NCBI GenBank assembly: GCA_036186865.1
Contig: AP025042.1
Coordinates: 18,518,561-18,582,560, forward strand
Length of the DNA stretch: 64,000 nt
Reading direction: 5' to 3'
From: Eustoma russellianum
Taxonomy: Eukaryota; Streptophyta; Magnoliopsida; Gentianales; Gentianaceae
Shown here: piece after piece, positions 30,382-42,363 of the stretch
Layout: each line of letters begins with the position of its first letter
Position numbering within the stretch: position 1 is the first letter of the stretch
Notes under the pieces: model-generated
What the model was told of the DNA's origin: nothing
The model's input: the letters and a program-made list of their open reading frames with translations, nothing else
The model's database searches: none
Made by a program: the position numbers and the translations under genes

Positions 30382-33300
30382 ATGTCTAACATTAAGGATA
30401 TTCCTACATTGAACGGTTCAAACTATAAGCATTGGAAAGATCAACTTGAGATTTTTCTGGAGATTGCTGATTTAGACACTGCATTGCAGACAGATCGTCC
30501 AGCTGTGCTAATAGATGAAAGTGCCGGTGAGGAAAAGTCTCACATGGCACGCTGGCTACGATCAAATCGCATGTGTCTTATGATCATGCAAAAGACTATC
30601 CCCAAATGCTTCAGGGGCGTGTTTCTGAGTCCACAACGGCCAAAGAATTTTTGGCCGATCTTGAACAAAGAGTTGTAAAGAATGAGAAAGCCGAGATAGG
30701 CAATCTCTTAAAGAAACTTTGTTCGAAATAGTACAATAGAAACGACAGCATAAGGGAGTATATCCTAGAGATGATTCATATCGCTTCTCAATTGAGAAAC
30801 ATGAAACTGGATGTCTCTGATGACATGTTGGTTGTCATGATTCTCAACTCCTTACCTCCAAAGTTCAAACACTTCCTAGTCAGTTATAACTGCCAAAAAG
30901 AAAAATGGACAGTGAATGAACTTATCGCACATTACGTGCAAGAGGAGGAAAGGCTCAAGAATGAGGGACATGAAGTTGTGAATGATGTCGTCACCAAGTC
31001 CGGTGGAAAGAAATGTGAAGCTGTGGATAAGGTTACTGTACAAAAGGCAAGTAAAAAAGGAAAAGGGGGCGCCTACTACTAACGCACCCAACAGCATGAC
31101 TTGTTTCTTTTGCAAGAAGGAAGGACGTCTCAAGAAGAACTGTACCGGTTATAATTCTTGGCTCAAGAAAAGGGTACGTTCTTAGTTTCTTCTGAAGTTA
31201 ATTTTGTTTCAAATATAGCTACTTAGTGGGTCGATACGGGAGTCATGACTCACTTATCTGTGACTATGCAGGGTTGCCTAAGCCACATAAAACCAAGGGA
31301 TGGTGAAAGATATGTCTATTGGGCAAATGGCAGCAGCATAAAGGTTGAAGCCATCGGGCATTTCAGATTGCTGTTGAAATCTGATTTCTATCTAGATTTA
31401 CATAACACTTTTGTGATACCATCTTTTAAATGAAACCTTATTTCGTTTTATCGATTAGATAAAAGTGGATATTACAGTTATTTTGAAAATGGAAATTTTC
31501 AACTTTATCATGCTTCTAGATTGATTGATCACGGTATAATGTCCGAAATTGATAAAGTTTATTCAATAAATGTCACTTCAAATCAAGAAACCTTGCATGT
31601 TGTAACGCAAAATGTTAAAGCAAAATTAACTCATGAGAATCCAGGTTCATTATGACATCGACGTTGAGGACATGTGTCCAAAAACAGAATAAAATGTCTT
31701 GTTAAAACGGAAATTCTCAATCCTTTAGACTTGGCCAATTTAGAGTCGTGTATATTTTGTGCTAAAGGAAAACAAACTAAAGTCCGAAAATATAAAGCGA
31801 ATCGTGCAAATAGCCTATTAGAGTTGATTCATACCGATATTAGTGGACCATTTCATCCGGTTACTCGAAATGACTACTCTTATTTTATCACCTTTATTGA
31901 CGACTATTTATGATATGGCTACATATTCTTAATTAATGAAAAAGCGTAAGCATTGGACATGTTCAAATCCTTTAAAGCTGAAGTTGAGTTACAACTCAAC
32001 AAAAGATTAAAGCCATCAGATCGCATCGTGGGGGTGAATACTGCGGTTGATATGATGATCAGGAGAACAATGTCCAGAACATGTGTCCAAAAACAGAATA
32101 AAATGTCTTGTTAAAACGGAAATTCTCAATCCTTTAGACTTGGCCAATTTAGAGTCGTGTATATTTTGTGCTAAAGGAAAACAAACTAAAGTCCGAAAAT
32201 ATAAAGCAAATCGTGCAAATAGTCTATTAGAGTTGATTCATACCGATATTAGTGGACCATTTCATCCGGTTACTCGAAATGACTACTCTTATTTTATCAC
32301 CTTTATTGACGACTATTCGTGATATGGCTACATATTCTTAATTAATGAAAAAGCGTAAGCATTGGACATGTTCAAATCCTTTAAAGCTGAAGTTGAGTTA
32401 CAACTCAACAAAAGATTAAAGCCATCAGATCGCATCGTGGGGGTGAATACTGAGGTTGATATGATGATCAGGAGAACAATGTCCAGTACTATTTGCTAAA
32501 TACCTAGAGGAAAACGGAATCGTCCCTCAGTACACCATGCTTGGGTCACCAAGCATGAATGGTGTAGCTGAAGACGAAACCGTACGCTTATGGACATGGT
32601 ACGTAGTATGATGAGTCAAACTACGATAGCATTGTTCCTCTGGAGGGAAACGCTTAAAACCGCAGCTTAAATCCTCAACCAAGTACCAACTAAAGCAAAA
32701 ATAAGGACTCCTTATGAGTTATGGACTAAGCGTAAGCCTAGCCTTAACCACATAAATATTTGGGGTTGTCCAACAGAGACAAAGCCTTACAAACCAAATG
32801 AAAGAAAGCCGAACACCAAAACAGATAGTTGCTATTTTGTTGGTTACTCGAAAAGGTCACGAGGGTATAAATTCTATGATCCTACAAGTAAAGTGTTTTC
32901 CGAGACAAATTCGATAAAGTTTTTTGAGGATACTTTGGTTCCGGGAGAATGACTTGCATCAGCAGATCATTGAGTTAGATGAGGGTCCCTCAGATGCGAC
33001 AGAAATGCAAATCAAACCAACTTTAGGGAGATAGCATCAGTGACACCTGCACTTGAGATACATCATCCCAGTAGTGACGCTCCATAGGAACAAGTTCCTA
33101 TGGAAGTTACTCAAGAACCCGTAAAATTACCTAGTGATGCAGTTCAGGAACCTACAGTATCCCAAGAACAAGTGTCCTTAAAGAGATCCACTCATGAACG
33201 GATAAACCATATACCTAGCGACTATGTGTGTATCTCCAAAAACACGAATTCGATGTTGGCATGTTAGACGATGACTTTGAAAACGTCTAACAAGCATTAC

Positions 33301-34851
33301 AATGTCCAATTTCCGAAAAGCGGATAAAGGATGTGGAAGAAGAAATTAAGTCTATGCATGACAACAAGGTTTGGGAGGTCATCTCATTGTCTAAAGGTTT
33401 GAAACCCGTTGGTTGTAAATGGATATTTAAAACCATACGAGATTCAAAAGGCAACGCAGAACGATATAAGGCCTGACTTGTTGCTAAAGGGTTTACCCAA
33501 AAGGAGGGCATAGACTATACAGAAACCTTCTCTCCAGTATCCATGAAGGAATCCTTCCAGATAATCATGGCTTTAGTGGCACACTTAGATCTTGAGTTAC
33601 ATCAGATGGATGTTAAGACTGCATTTTTAAACGGAGAACTCAAAGAAACCATTTACATGGTTCAACTGCCTCAATTCGAGGTTGGAGATCTAAAAGGCAT
33701 GGTTTGTCGACTAAAGAAATCCATCTATGGGCTCAAGCAAGCGTCTTGACAGTGGTACTTTAAATTCGCCAAAGTGGTTGCCTCCTTCAGTTTTGAGGCA
33801 AACCAAATTGACGAATGCGTGTAGCACAAGTTCAGTGGGAGCAAGTTCATATTTATGATCTTGTACGTAGATGATATACTGCTTGCAACAAACGATGTCA
33901 ACATGTTGACCGACACCAAAGCCTTTCTGAGAAAACATTTCAAGATGAAAGACCTTTCTGAAGCCTCATTTGTGTCGGGACTTGAGATACGGAGGAATCG
34001 TACCCAAAGTATCTTAGCTCTCTCACAACAAGCATACATCGAAAGGTGTTGAAGCGGTATAGCGGGGATAAGTGTGAACCACTTTATACCCCTGTGGCAA
34101 GAGGAGACAAGTTCAATCTGAAATAATTTTCCCAAACAGAGTTTGAACGTTCAGAAATGAGGAATACTCCCTATGCTTCGCTAGTAGGGAGTATAATGTA
34201 TGTCCAAGTATGTGCACAACCAGACTTGGCATACATTACGAGAATGTTAGGCAGATACCTCTCTGATCTGGGTAAGGATCACTGGACCGCAGCAAAGAGA
34301 GTGCTGAGATATTTACAAAGAATGAAACAACATATACTGACGTATCAGAGATTTGATAAGCTAGAGATCACTGGATATACAGATTCTAATTTTGCCAGAT
34401 GCCAGGATAGCACGAAATCAACCTCGGGCTACGTATTTAGTCTATCTGGAGGTGCGATCTCATGGAAAAGCGCGAAATAGACCTTATTGGCGTCTTCTAC
34501 TATGGAAGGGGAATTCGTAGCTTGCTTCCATCCAATCAGGCGATACGGCTTCGCAATTTTGTCACAGGTCTACAAGTATTGGAGACTATCTCGTCTCCAA
34601 TGAGGATTTACTATGACAATAATGCTGTTGTGCTATATTCAAATAACAATCGGAATTCATCTAAAGCGAAATATATAGAGATGAAGTATCTGACTGTTAA
34701 AGAAAGAGTTCAGAATGGTCTGATCAGAATTGAGCATATCAGTACAGACCCTATAGTGGCCGATCCTTTGCCTAAGGCTGCGAAACTGGTAGTGTTCCAC
34801 AAGCATATTAGTCGTATGGGTCTTAGTCCAGTTGAGGATATTTTATCCTAG
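30382..34851 (+). pseudogene. Copia gag-pol polyprotein remnant with internal duplication
   Basis: Gag starts at ATG 30382 (MSNIKDIPTLNGSNYKHWKD). The zinc knuckle at 31102-31143 reads CX2CX4RX4C, with Arg in place of the metal-binding His (31126-31128). The protease motif is W-V-D-T-G near 31227. Integrase occupies about 31640-33000 and contains a 409-bp tandem duplication. RT lies at about 33290-34080 with an intact YVDD box (33864-33875), and RNase H at about 34150-34851 (GYTDSNFA, YYDNNA). Many in-frame stops and frameshifts interrupt every domain, so no functional protein can be made. Confidence 0.9.
31670..32486 (+). repeat. 409-bp tandem duplication inside integrase
   Basis: Copies at about 31670-32077 and 32079-32486 (period 409), both containing the frame that starts MSKNRIKCLVKTE. 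I count four or five differences, so it arose after the element had largely decayed. Confidence 0.9.
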
Positions 34852-35268
34852 TGCGAGTCTGTGAGGTTTTTCTTGTGCTCAATCAAGTTGTTTATTTCAG
34901 AAAAACAGTATAGTGTGCATTTCGGTTATATTAAAGTTTTTCTGCAGAAGTAATGTACATTAAGAAGTTACGGCATACATTCTGAATTTTGTTGATATCG
35001 CTAAAATTAGGGCCAAGTTGGAATAAATATGTACGGTCACCTAGCATATTAATTCCACACTGCATATCCATTTCAGCATCCATGTCATTCAGTGGAATGT
35101 TAGTATCATAATTTAAGAGGGGCAAGCTACCAATTCAATATGGCGGCGTGCGGCTTAAATCTTTTGCTAACATTTGCTGATGGACCGCAAAAGGTAAGAC
35201 ATGCTAAAGGACATACAGTATATGAGCTCAAAGGGTGACATATAATCTTTAAGATACATACATAGTCC

Positions 35269-35279
35269 AAGTGGGAGAT
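35269..35279 (+). other. Polypurine tract, copia element 2
   Basis: AAGTGGGAGAT directly precedes the 3' LTR start TGTTGGGATT at 35280. Confidence 0.8.
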
Positions 35280-36151
35280 TGTTGGGATTAATTCGAGAAA
35301 CGTGCAATGCGTAGCACATTGATTAAGTTTATACGAATTAATCATAAGGTGGACGTTATGTATGATAATGTTATATGTCATATAATAATATTAATTGTTA
35401 CGTATAACATCCACATATTAAGTGATCATCGGGTATGTTCCTGGATGTATAGTGTGGTCTAAAATGGAAACCTCAAATATGTAGAAAGTTATATGGTTAG
35501 AGACCATGATGGATGTGCTCAAAGTGCAACGACCATAAAGTGTATGACATCTGGTCCCCGAGGGGCATAGTAGATAATTGTTGGTACATAATTATTAAAT
35601 GTTAAATAATATTTAATGTTAAATATTAGATAATAATATTTATTATTAAATATTAAATAATATTTATTATTAAATATTAAATAATGGATAAAGATAAATT
35701 GATGATAATATCAAGTATATCCCCAGGTATATGGGATAAGAAAATCTCTATCCATAAAGGAAGAGGGTTTGGTTTCAGACAAAACTCTGAACCTTAAACC
35801 CATCGGGATTCTTTCTTTCTCCCTCTATATAAAGGAGGAGGGTTACACCTCCTCATACACAGTGTCAAGACCGCCGGCCATAGAGTATATAGAGGGAGGG
35901 TGTGCTAGTTTTTCTATAAAGCCCACATTGCCTAGCATCTCTATCGGGTAAAGCAGTGAATTGTTGAATCCATTCAAAGGATGCATCAATAATTGGTGGG
36001 AGGTCGTGAATCCTTGGATCACGCAAAATTCAGCAGCAGGAGTATTACAAAGTGATCAGATTAACATCAAAATGGAGCAAGGTATAATTTCCGCATTTTG
36101 TTACTTTGTCCATTGATTCGATTAAACGGTTCTATTTAGGAATTTATTACA
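35280..36151 (+). repeat. Copia element 2, 3' LTR
   Basis: Begins TGTTGGGATTAATT. It contains an AT-only palindromic repeat (ATTAAATATTAAATAATATT type, about 35590-35690) and a TATATAAA box at 35826-35833. The end at about 36151 is set from TTATTACA and is tentative. Confidence 0.75.
35826..35833 (+). promoter_or_regulatory. TATA box in copia element 2 LTR
   Basis: TATATAAA followed by AGGAGGAGGG. It is present only in the right LTR, because this half of the left LTR is missing. Confidence 0.5.
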
Positions 36152-36360
36152 TTAAATCCAATGGGACCCCCTTTTTGTCTTTTCATCCGATAAAAATAAA
36201 CATTATTCATTACAATAAATGTAGGAATTTCAGAGTTGCAAAGTTATGAAAGCGGAAGCAAGTTTTTTAAAGCATGTGGAAGAGCATTTGAGTAGCACAC
36301 GTTGTAGAATTGAAAGAATAAATTGTAAATAGAAGAGTTGAATTTTGAGTTTGAGTTTGA

Positions 36361-36600
36361 ACACTTAATGAACTAGTTTAGTTCATTAATCATGGCACTT
36401 GAAAATAGTATAAAGACAACAAATGTTTGCCATATTATGTAAGCTTTAACGCTTCATGGCGCGTTAGTATGGAAACATTATATATAAATATGTAAAGCAT
36501 TTTTATCACATGCATATATCAAGTAACACTTATTTCATGCATTTCGTACACACGTAACGTTTAAATCATGCATTTTCAAATTACTCATAATTTCTCAACA
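36361..36600 (-). repeat. Gag-only copy 2, truncated 3' LTR
   Basis: Matches the last ~240 bp of the family LTR (CACTTAATGAACTAG ... TTTCTCAACA) and is followed at 36601 by the minus-strand PPT. The sequence left of it, 36152-36360, matches nothing else in the window. Confidence 0.8.
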
Positions 36601-36800
36601 ATCTCCCCCTTTTGATGATTTGCAAAATAACATTTGGTCATAAAATAAATGTGATCGCTCCCCCTACAAGTATGCACAAATTTAAATTTTGAATTTCATA
36701 ATTTTCATAATATCGTGCTCTCCTTTAAATCATGCATCGTGCTCCCCTTAAATCATGCTTCTCTCCCCCTTAATTCATGCTTTTCTCTCCCCCTTTATTT
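36601..36800 (-). other. Polypurine tract cluster, copy 2
   Basis: The plus strand shows ATCTCCCCCTTTTGATGATT next to the LTR and several further CTCCCCCT, GCTCCCCTT and CTCTCCCCC strings, the same layout as 12502-12690. Confidence 0.75.
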
Positions 36801-37057
36801 TATAATAATCATCAAAAGCATTAGTAACAACGACAAGAAAGAGCAATTTATATCAACAAAAGTCATGCATTTCTAGTGCGTTCTTAAGGGTTATTGATTC
36901 AACCCTATGCAAGAGTACCTTTTGGTACCCAAACTTTGGTGACCTTTCTTGGTTTCACAAAAGGTGGAAAGAGAGATGAAGAAGCAATATAATAAATGTT
37001 AGGGACATGTCTATTTGGCCTATGGCCGAGAACATCATTATGAGCATAATAAGATCT

Positions 37058-38826
37058 TCATTTTCTATATGCATTTGTGTTAGTGTGCATGGTGCATGGC
37101 CTATATGCATTTGTGTTGTATGAATGGCGTGTATGCATCATTGGTTTCCTTTTATATCTATACGATACATAATTGTATTTTGTATGTGATGAAAAAGAAG
37201 GAGTACGATGAGATATAATGGGTGGTGCACTAGATATCTTCTTAGGTTGTACAATTGCATGCGTTTGTTTAGAAGATAGAACAAGGTTTGTAGACTTGTT
37301 TTGTACCTTATTTTCTTCGACGTACCCTAATCCGGTTTTATCATTTTTATGCTTTTGAAAAGAAATAAGGCGATCTAACATGCAAGTACCCGCATCGAAT
37401 TGTTTTACCGTCTTTTCTAAGTATGCATTTCTTGATTTCAAATTTGAAGTCTCAGCTTTCATCTCAGTGTTCTCGAATTTTAAGAAGGAAATCTCAGATT
37501 TTAATGAATTTATCATGCAAGATGATTCTTCTTTTGAATCGTTTAATTGAGATACATGATTCATGTTAGAATATTCTAACAATTTCTTATCTTCAATTAA
37601 GCGTTTTTTTTCTTTTGTAAGAGCCTTAGAAAACTTATGTAACTCAAGATATTGACAAAATAAATCATCATAAGAAGGCTCAGAATCATAATCAGAATTT
37701 ACCTCACTAGATGCTTTGGATGTAAAGCATATTTGAGTCATTTCCTCTTCGGCTTCTTCACTTTCGGAATCGGATGAATCACTCCATGTGGATGCTTTAA
37801 GGGCTCTTCTCCTTTGTTTAGGTTCTGGGACGGGTCTAATTTTTGTTTGATCCTTGTCGTGGTTTTCGTTCATTGTTTTGTCTTTGTTCGGGCAGTTATA
37901 AGAGATATGTCCAAGTCTTCCACATGTATAACACTTAATACCCTCATTATTTTTACTTCTATGATTCTTAGATGAAGTACGCTTAGGTTTGTTTTTAAGC
38001 GGTTTTCTCATGATCTTTCTTAACCTTTTAGCCAACATGATTAGATCTTCATCATCGGAATCCGTGTCACTATCATCTACGTGATCATAAGAGGTAGGGA
38101 CGTATTCAATTGATTTAAACGCTATAACCTTATCTTGTTTAGAAGTAGATTCAGAATTTCTTAGAGTGAGTTTGTTTTCATATACCTTTAATGATCCGAT
38201 TAATTCCATCTTTATCGATTTGGTTTCCTTACTTTCTTCGATTGCAATGACTTTGTAATCCCATTCAGATAGGAGGCTTCTTAATACCTTTTGTACCTTT
38301 TCCTGTGAAGAAATACTTTTCTAAGAGACTCAAGGGAGTTGTAAATGTTAGTCAGGCATTAATCCATATCAACAATACATTCGTTCGGTAATAATTTGAA
38401 GGATTCAAGAGTAGACATAAGCATGTTTATCTTGGACTCTTTAACTTGACTAGTATCTTCATGTTTCATTTCAAGAATTCTCCACATCTCTTGGGCACTA
38501 GAACAATTTGACACATCACTTGATTCAATTTTACTTAAGCCATTTAGGAGAAGTTGTATATCCTTAGCATTCATACTCAATCTCTTTTTATCTTCTACGG
38601 TATACTCTTGCTTAGGTTTTGCGATTTCTAATGTAATACCATCAACCGTAGTTATTTTAAACGGAATAAAAGGACCGTCTTCTATGATGGACCGTAATTC
38701 TATGTCAATAGCCATAAAGAAAAGTTTCATTCTAAGTTTCCATTGTATAAAACAGTCACCGTCGAAAAGATGAGGCCTTACGCTTGACATTCCTTCTTAC
38801 TCGGTTTTATAACTAGTGGATGCCAT
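37058..38826 (-). pseudogene. Gag of SIRE-like element, copy 2, broken
   Basis: Homologous along its length to the gag at 12903-14688. The first ATG is at 38826, but a TAA at 38797-38799 cuts it after nine codons; a second Met at 38790 opens a 143-codon frame ending at a stop after IVDMD (38359). A frameshift between about 38300 and 38350 then separates this from the 383-codon remainder (37058-38209), which has an intact CX2CX4HX4C zinc knuckle (CYTCGRLGHISYNC), Ser/Asp-rich segments, the coiled coil and a basic Tyr/His/Asn-rich tail. Confidence 0.9.
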
Positions 38827-38868
38827 CTCACAAAGATCGTTGGATCTTCTTGTAGTGAGTGTGTCTGC

Positions 38869-38880
38869 GCTCTGATACCA
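38869..38880 (-). other. Primer-binding site, copy 2
   Basis: TGGTATCAGAGC on the minus strand, two bases inside the LTR that starts at 38883. Confidence 0.88.
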
Positions 38881-38882
38881 CT

Positions 38883-40585
38883 TGTAGGACCTGTATAACA
38901 CCACTAAAAGGGAGGGTTGAATAGTGGGTGCGGAAAAAATTGGTTCTTAAAACTTTTTGTTACCAATTACCCACTTCTGAAACCAAATTCCGTTTTCAGA
39001 CCGGGTTTTTGATTAACTAGATGAACAGGTTATAGACCTCCAAAATTTATGAGATTTGGTGATAAAGTACTTTCAGGACTATTAATATTTGACTGACTTA
39101 TACTTATCCAAATGAGCTGAAACTTGTGCCAAATGAAAGCTAAGACCTTTGGTTATGTTTCTGCAAAATTTTATGATGTTTGAAAAAAGTTTGCTTTTTT
39201 CCGTTGCAATGAAAATGATACAGAACTGAGAGTAAAAGTGTTGAAAAGTAAGAACACCGAGATTTTTATACTGGTTCGGTTAAATCAACATACTCCAGTC
39301 TTTGAGGACACCTTCCTCAGTATTCACTAAACACAAACAACACCTTGACACAAGGTGACTGGATTTATACACCAACTCCACCCTTTTACAAACATACAAA
39401 CAAACACAATAACACGAACACCACAACCGATCGAATGAAGGTTTGGTCACACCTTAATCAGCCTTTTACACGGGATGAACGTATGTGGGTGGTTTACACA
39501 AAGCCTATATAGTATATGGAAGATATGTATGATAGGCTTGAGGCAAAGAGCAAGAGAAAAGATTGAAAGAAGAAGAAAGTAGTCTTGCTTTGAACTTGTA
39601 AGAATATGCACTTTTGCTTAGCCTTGTATTGCACTATCTTGCTCCTTTTTATAATGTTGTGGCCGCCCCCTAGGGTTTATTTTCTTCCTTGAGAATTGTC
39701 TTTAATACCCTTGGAAGATTGCTTTGTATAGATGGTGACACAACCTTGCTTACTTGGTGCAACACGATTGGACGAATGACTTGCCTTTCCCTCATTGTCA
39801 CTTCTTGATAGGCCATCTTTAATCCACCTTGGCACACCTTAAATGAGCTGGAATTTCTTCTCAAAAATCTGAAACATGTGCTCAAAATCAAGATGATTAA
39901 CTTCCAAATAATCATGATGTGATCCCCTTAAATTTTAGAATAAAATTGAAGACAAACAAGGTGCAAAAATCGGCCACTCAAACAATATGTGCTGAAATTT
40001 CGGCATGTGTTGTATTTTGAATTGTTTCCTTGTGTGTTGCCTTCTTCAATGTCATCAATCATGTGGCACATATCTTTCACCAATTAAAGTGCCAAATAAG
40101 CTCCACCTAGGCTTCAAAAAATTTGTAATAGGCGTGTGAAATAGAGCTGCACATGTGCTGAATTCTTTTTATATAAACTTTGTCAAATAATGCATAATCT
40201 TCACGTACATGGTAAAATGTAAATCAGCCCTAATTTGATTTTTATAAAACACTCTAATATGTCTTGAATAGGCAAAAAGTTTCTAGATACATGTGACATC
40301 AAGGCCAAAACGTTTCATGTATGCCTAAGGGTAGAAAACCGAATTTTCGACTTTTGTCGATTACACAATTTTTCTCCGATTAATTTCTAACTTCTTAGAC
40401 ATGTAATGTATATTATGTCGCACATAATATACATAAAATGAGATGTATATTCAGCTCCAATGTCTGAGTGGAAGACGCCCCATGTGACAAAATCACCTTC
40501 AATTTGAATTCTCCACAAATTTAGGCTAAATTGTGGGTGATTTATGTGTGTAAACATGGTATCACTTTTGGGATGATTATGGCAT
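38883..40585 (-). repeat. Gag-only copy 2, 5' LTR, first part
   Basis: Begins TGTAGGACCTGTATAACACC on the plus strand and follows the family LTR (including TATACTGGTTCGGT near 39270) until about 40585, where sequence in the opposite orientation begins. Confidence 0.8.
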
Positions 40586-42306
40586 GTTGAAGAATGGAAA
40601 GTTTTCTCCACCCTCATACACGCCATTTTCAATATATATATTCAGATTTTTTTTAAAAGGCACATACACATATATTCCAATGTACTACCGACACGTTATA
40701 TATTTTACGTACGTACGTTAACGTCACACCACTATATTTAACTCATATTTTTAAGTATATTCAGGTCTTATATCATATGATATAAGTCATGGTGATGACA
40801 AATTTATTACGACACGTTAAAAGGTTTAAACCGAAAATTGTCGTATCTGTGAATACCGAAACTTCACGAACGTGTCACGTACTTGCCATAAATAGATGGC
40901 CAGCCCCTACACTTCAAAAATTGCCACAAATTTCGTGGCTTAAATGGTATGTGCAGCCATAAAATTATTCCATGTTGGCACACACAAATGACCCTCAATT
41001 AAGGCCAAATTGTGGAAATTTCAAAATTCTATTTTGACACATGTTTTGGACGCCACTTTAAGATCACCCTATGAGCTGAATATTAAAGTTTAATTTATGT
41101 ATATTATGTGTAGCATAATATATATAACATGTCCAAAAAGTTGGAATTTAATTAGAGAAAAATCGGGTAATCAATAAACGTCGAAAATTCGGTTCTCTAC
41201 GTACACGACACATGGAACATTTTTGGCATGGCATATAACATGTACCTAGACACTTTTTACATACTTCATACATTCTAAAGTGTTCTAGAAAAATTAATTA
41301 AGGGCTGATTAGAATATGCCATATGTGTATAATTATATGTGCACTATTTTACAATGTTTGCAAAAATAAAATTCAACACATGTATATTCACACCACATGA
41401 CTAAACCAGTCATGTTGGAGCATATGTGGAGCCTTGTTGGTATCTTGATTGGCCAAGAATGAAGCATGCAATGTTGGTGACATAAAGAACGGAACTACAA
41501 AAGGTAACATTTCAAACTTTGTCACATTTGTGACACATGCTGAAAATTCAACATGTGTAGTCTAGGCTGGCCGAAATTTTGTCACTTTATGAGGCATATT
41601 TTGTTATCTTGAATAATATGGATTAATTGGGAGATAGTATGGAAGTATTTTGAATATTTTATGGAATTAAAATGGTGATATCTTTGAATATCACACATAC
41701 TGAAAATTTTAGCATGTAAGGGAATGTATATGGCCGATTTCTAGGCCTTATTGGTGACTATTTTTATTCCAAAAATGATAAGAATGTCTTGTACTAAATG
41801 GTGACTGATTTCCTGGATTAAATCAAAGTAAACTCGGCAATATTTTGAATAAAATGCAAATGTTACACACGCTGAAATTTCAGCATGTGCAAGAGATGTT
41901 AATGGCCGATTTTTTATGCAAATTGGAGTTATTTGCCTAGCTAATTTTGTGGGATGATCTTGTGACTTATGGTAATAAGTTTATGGCTAATTGGCACAAG
42001 TTTTTTGAGGTCTAAAAGCATGACATGTTTTATGACATGACACGTTTTGCATAAAACTTGCCTTATATAGTTCATATATATTGTTGTCGTACTAACGAGC
42101 CATGAAGCTTTAAAGCTTACATCAAAATGCAAGCATTTGTTGTGTTTGAACTATTTTCAGGTGTCATCATAATGAACTAAACTAGTTCATTAAGTGAAGT
42201 ACGTAGTTAAATAAACTAAGTAGTTCATTAAAGAAAGCCATATTTAGAAAAGGCACAAAGGCAACAAGTTGAAGAATGGAAAGTTTTCTCCACCCTTCTA
42301 ACCATT

Positions 42307-42363
<57 letters not shown>

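Larger units (their letters stand above)
29824..36151 (+). mobile_element. Decayed Ty1/copia retrotransposon (element 2)
   Basis: The left LTR remnant (29824-30160) and right LTR (35280 to about 36151) both begin TG-TGGGATTAAT and share several hundred bases. Between them is a broken gag-pol with domains in copia order. The left LTR has lost its second half, no PBS is visible and no TSD was found, so the right end (after TTATTACA) is approximate. Much older than copia element 1. Confidence 0.85.

Noticed and set aside
35590..35690. AT-only repeat as a replication origin or matrix attachment site
   Set aside because: Low-complexity AATATT/ATTAAA repeats inside an LTR; nothing specific supports an origin.
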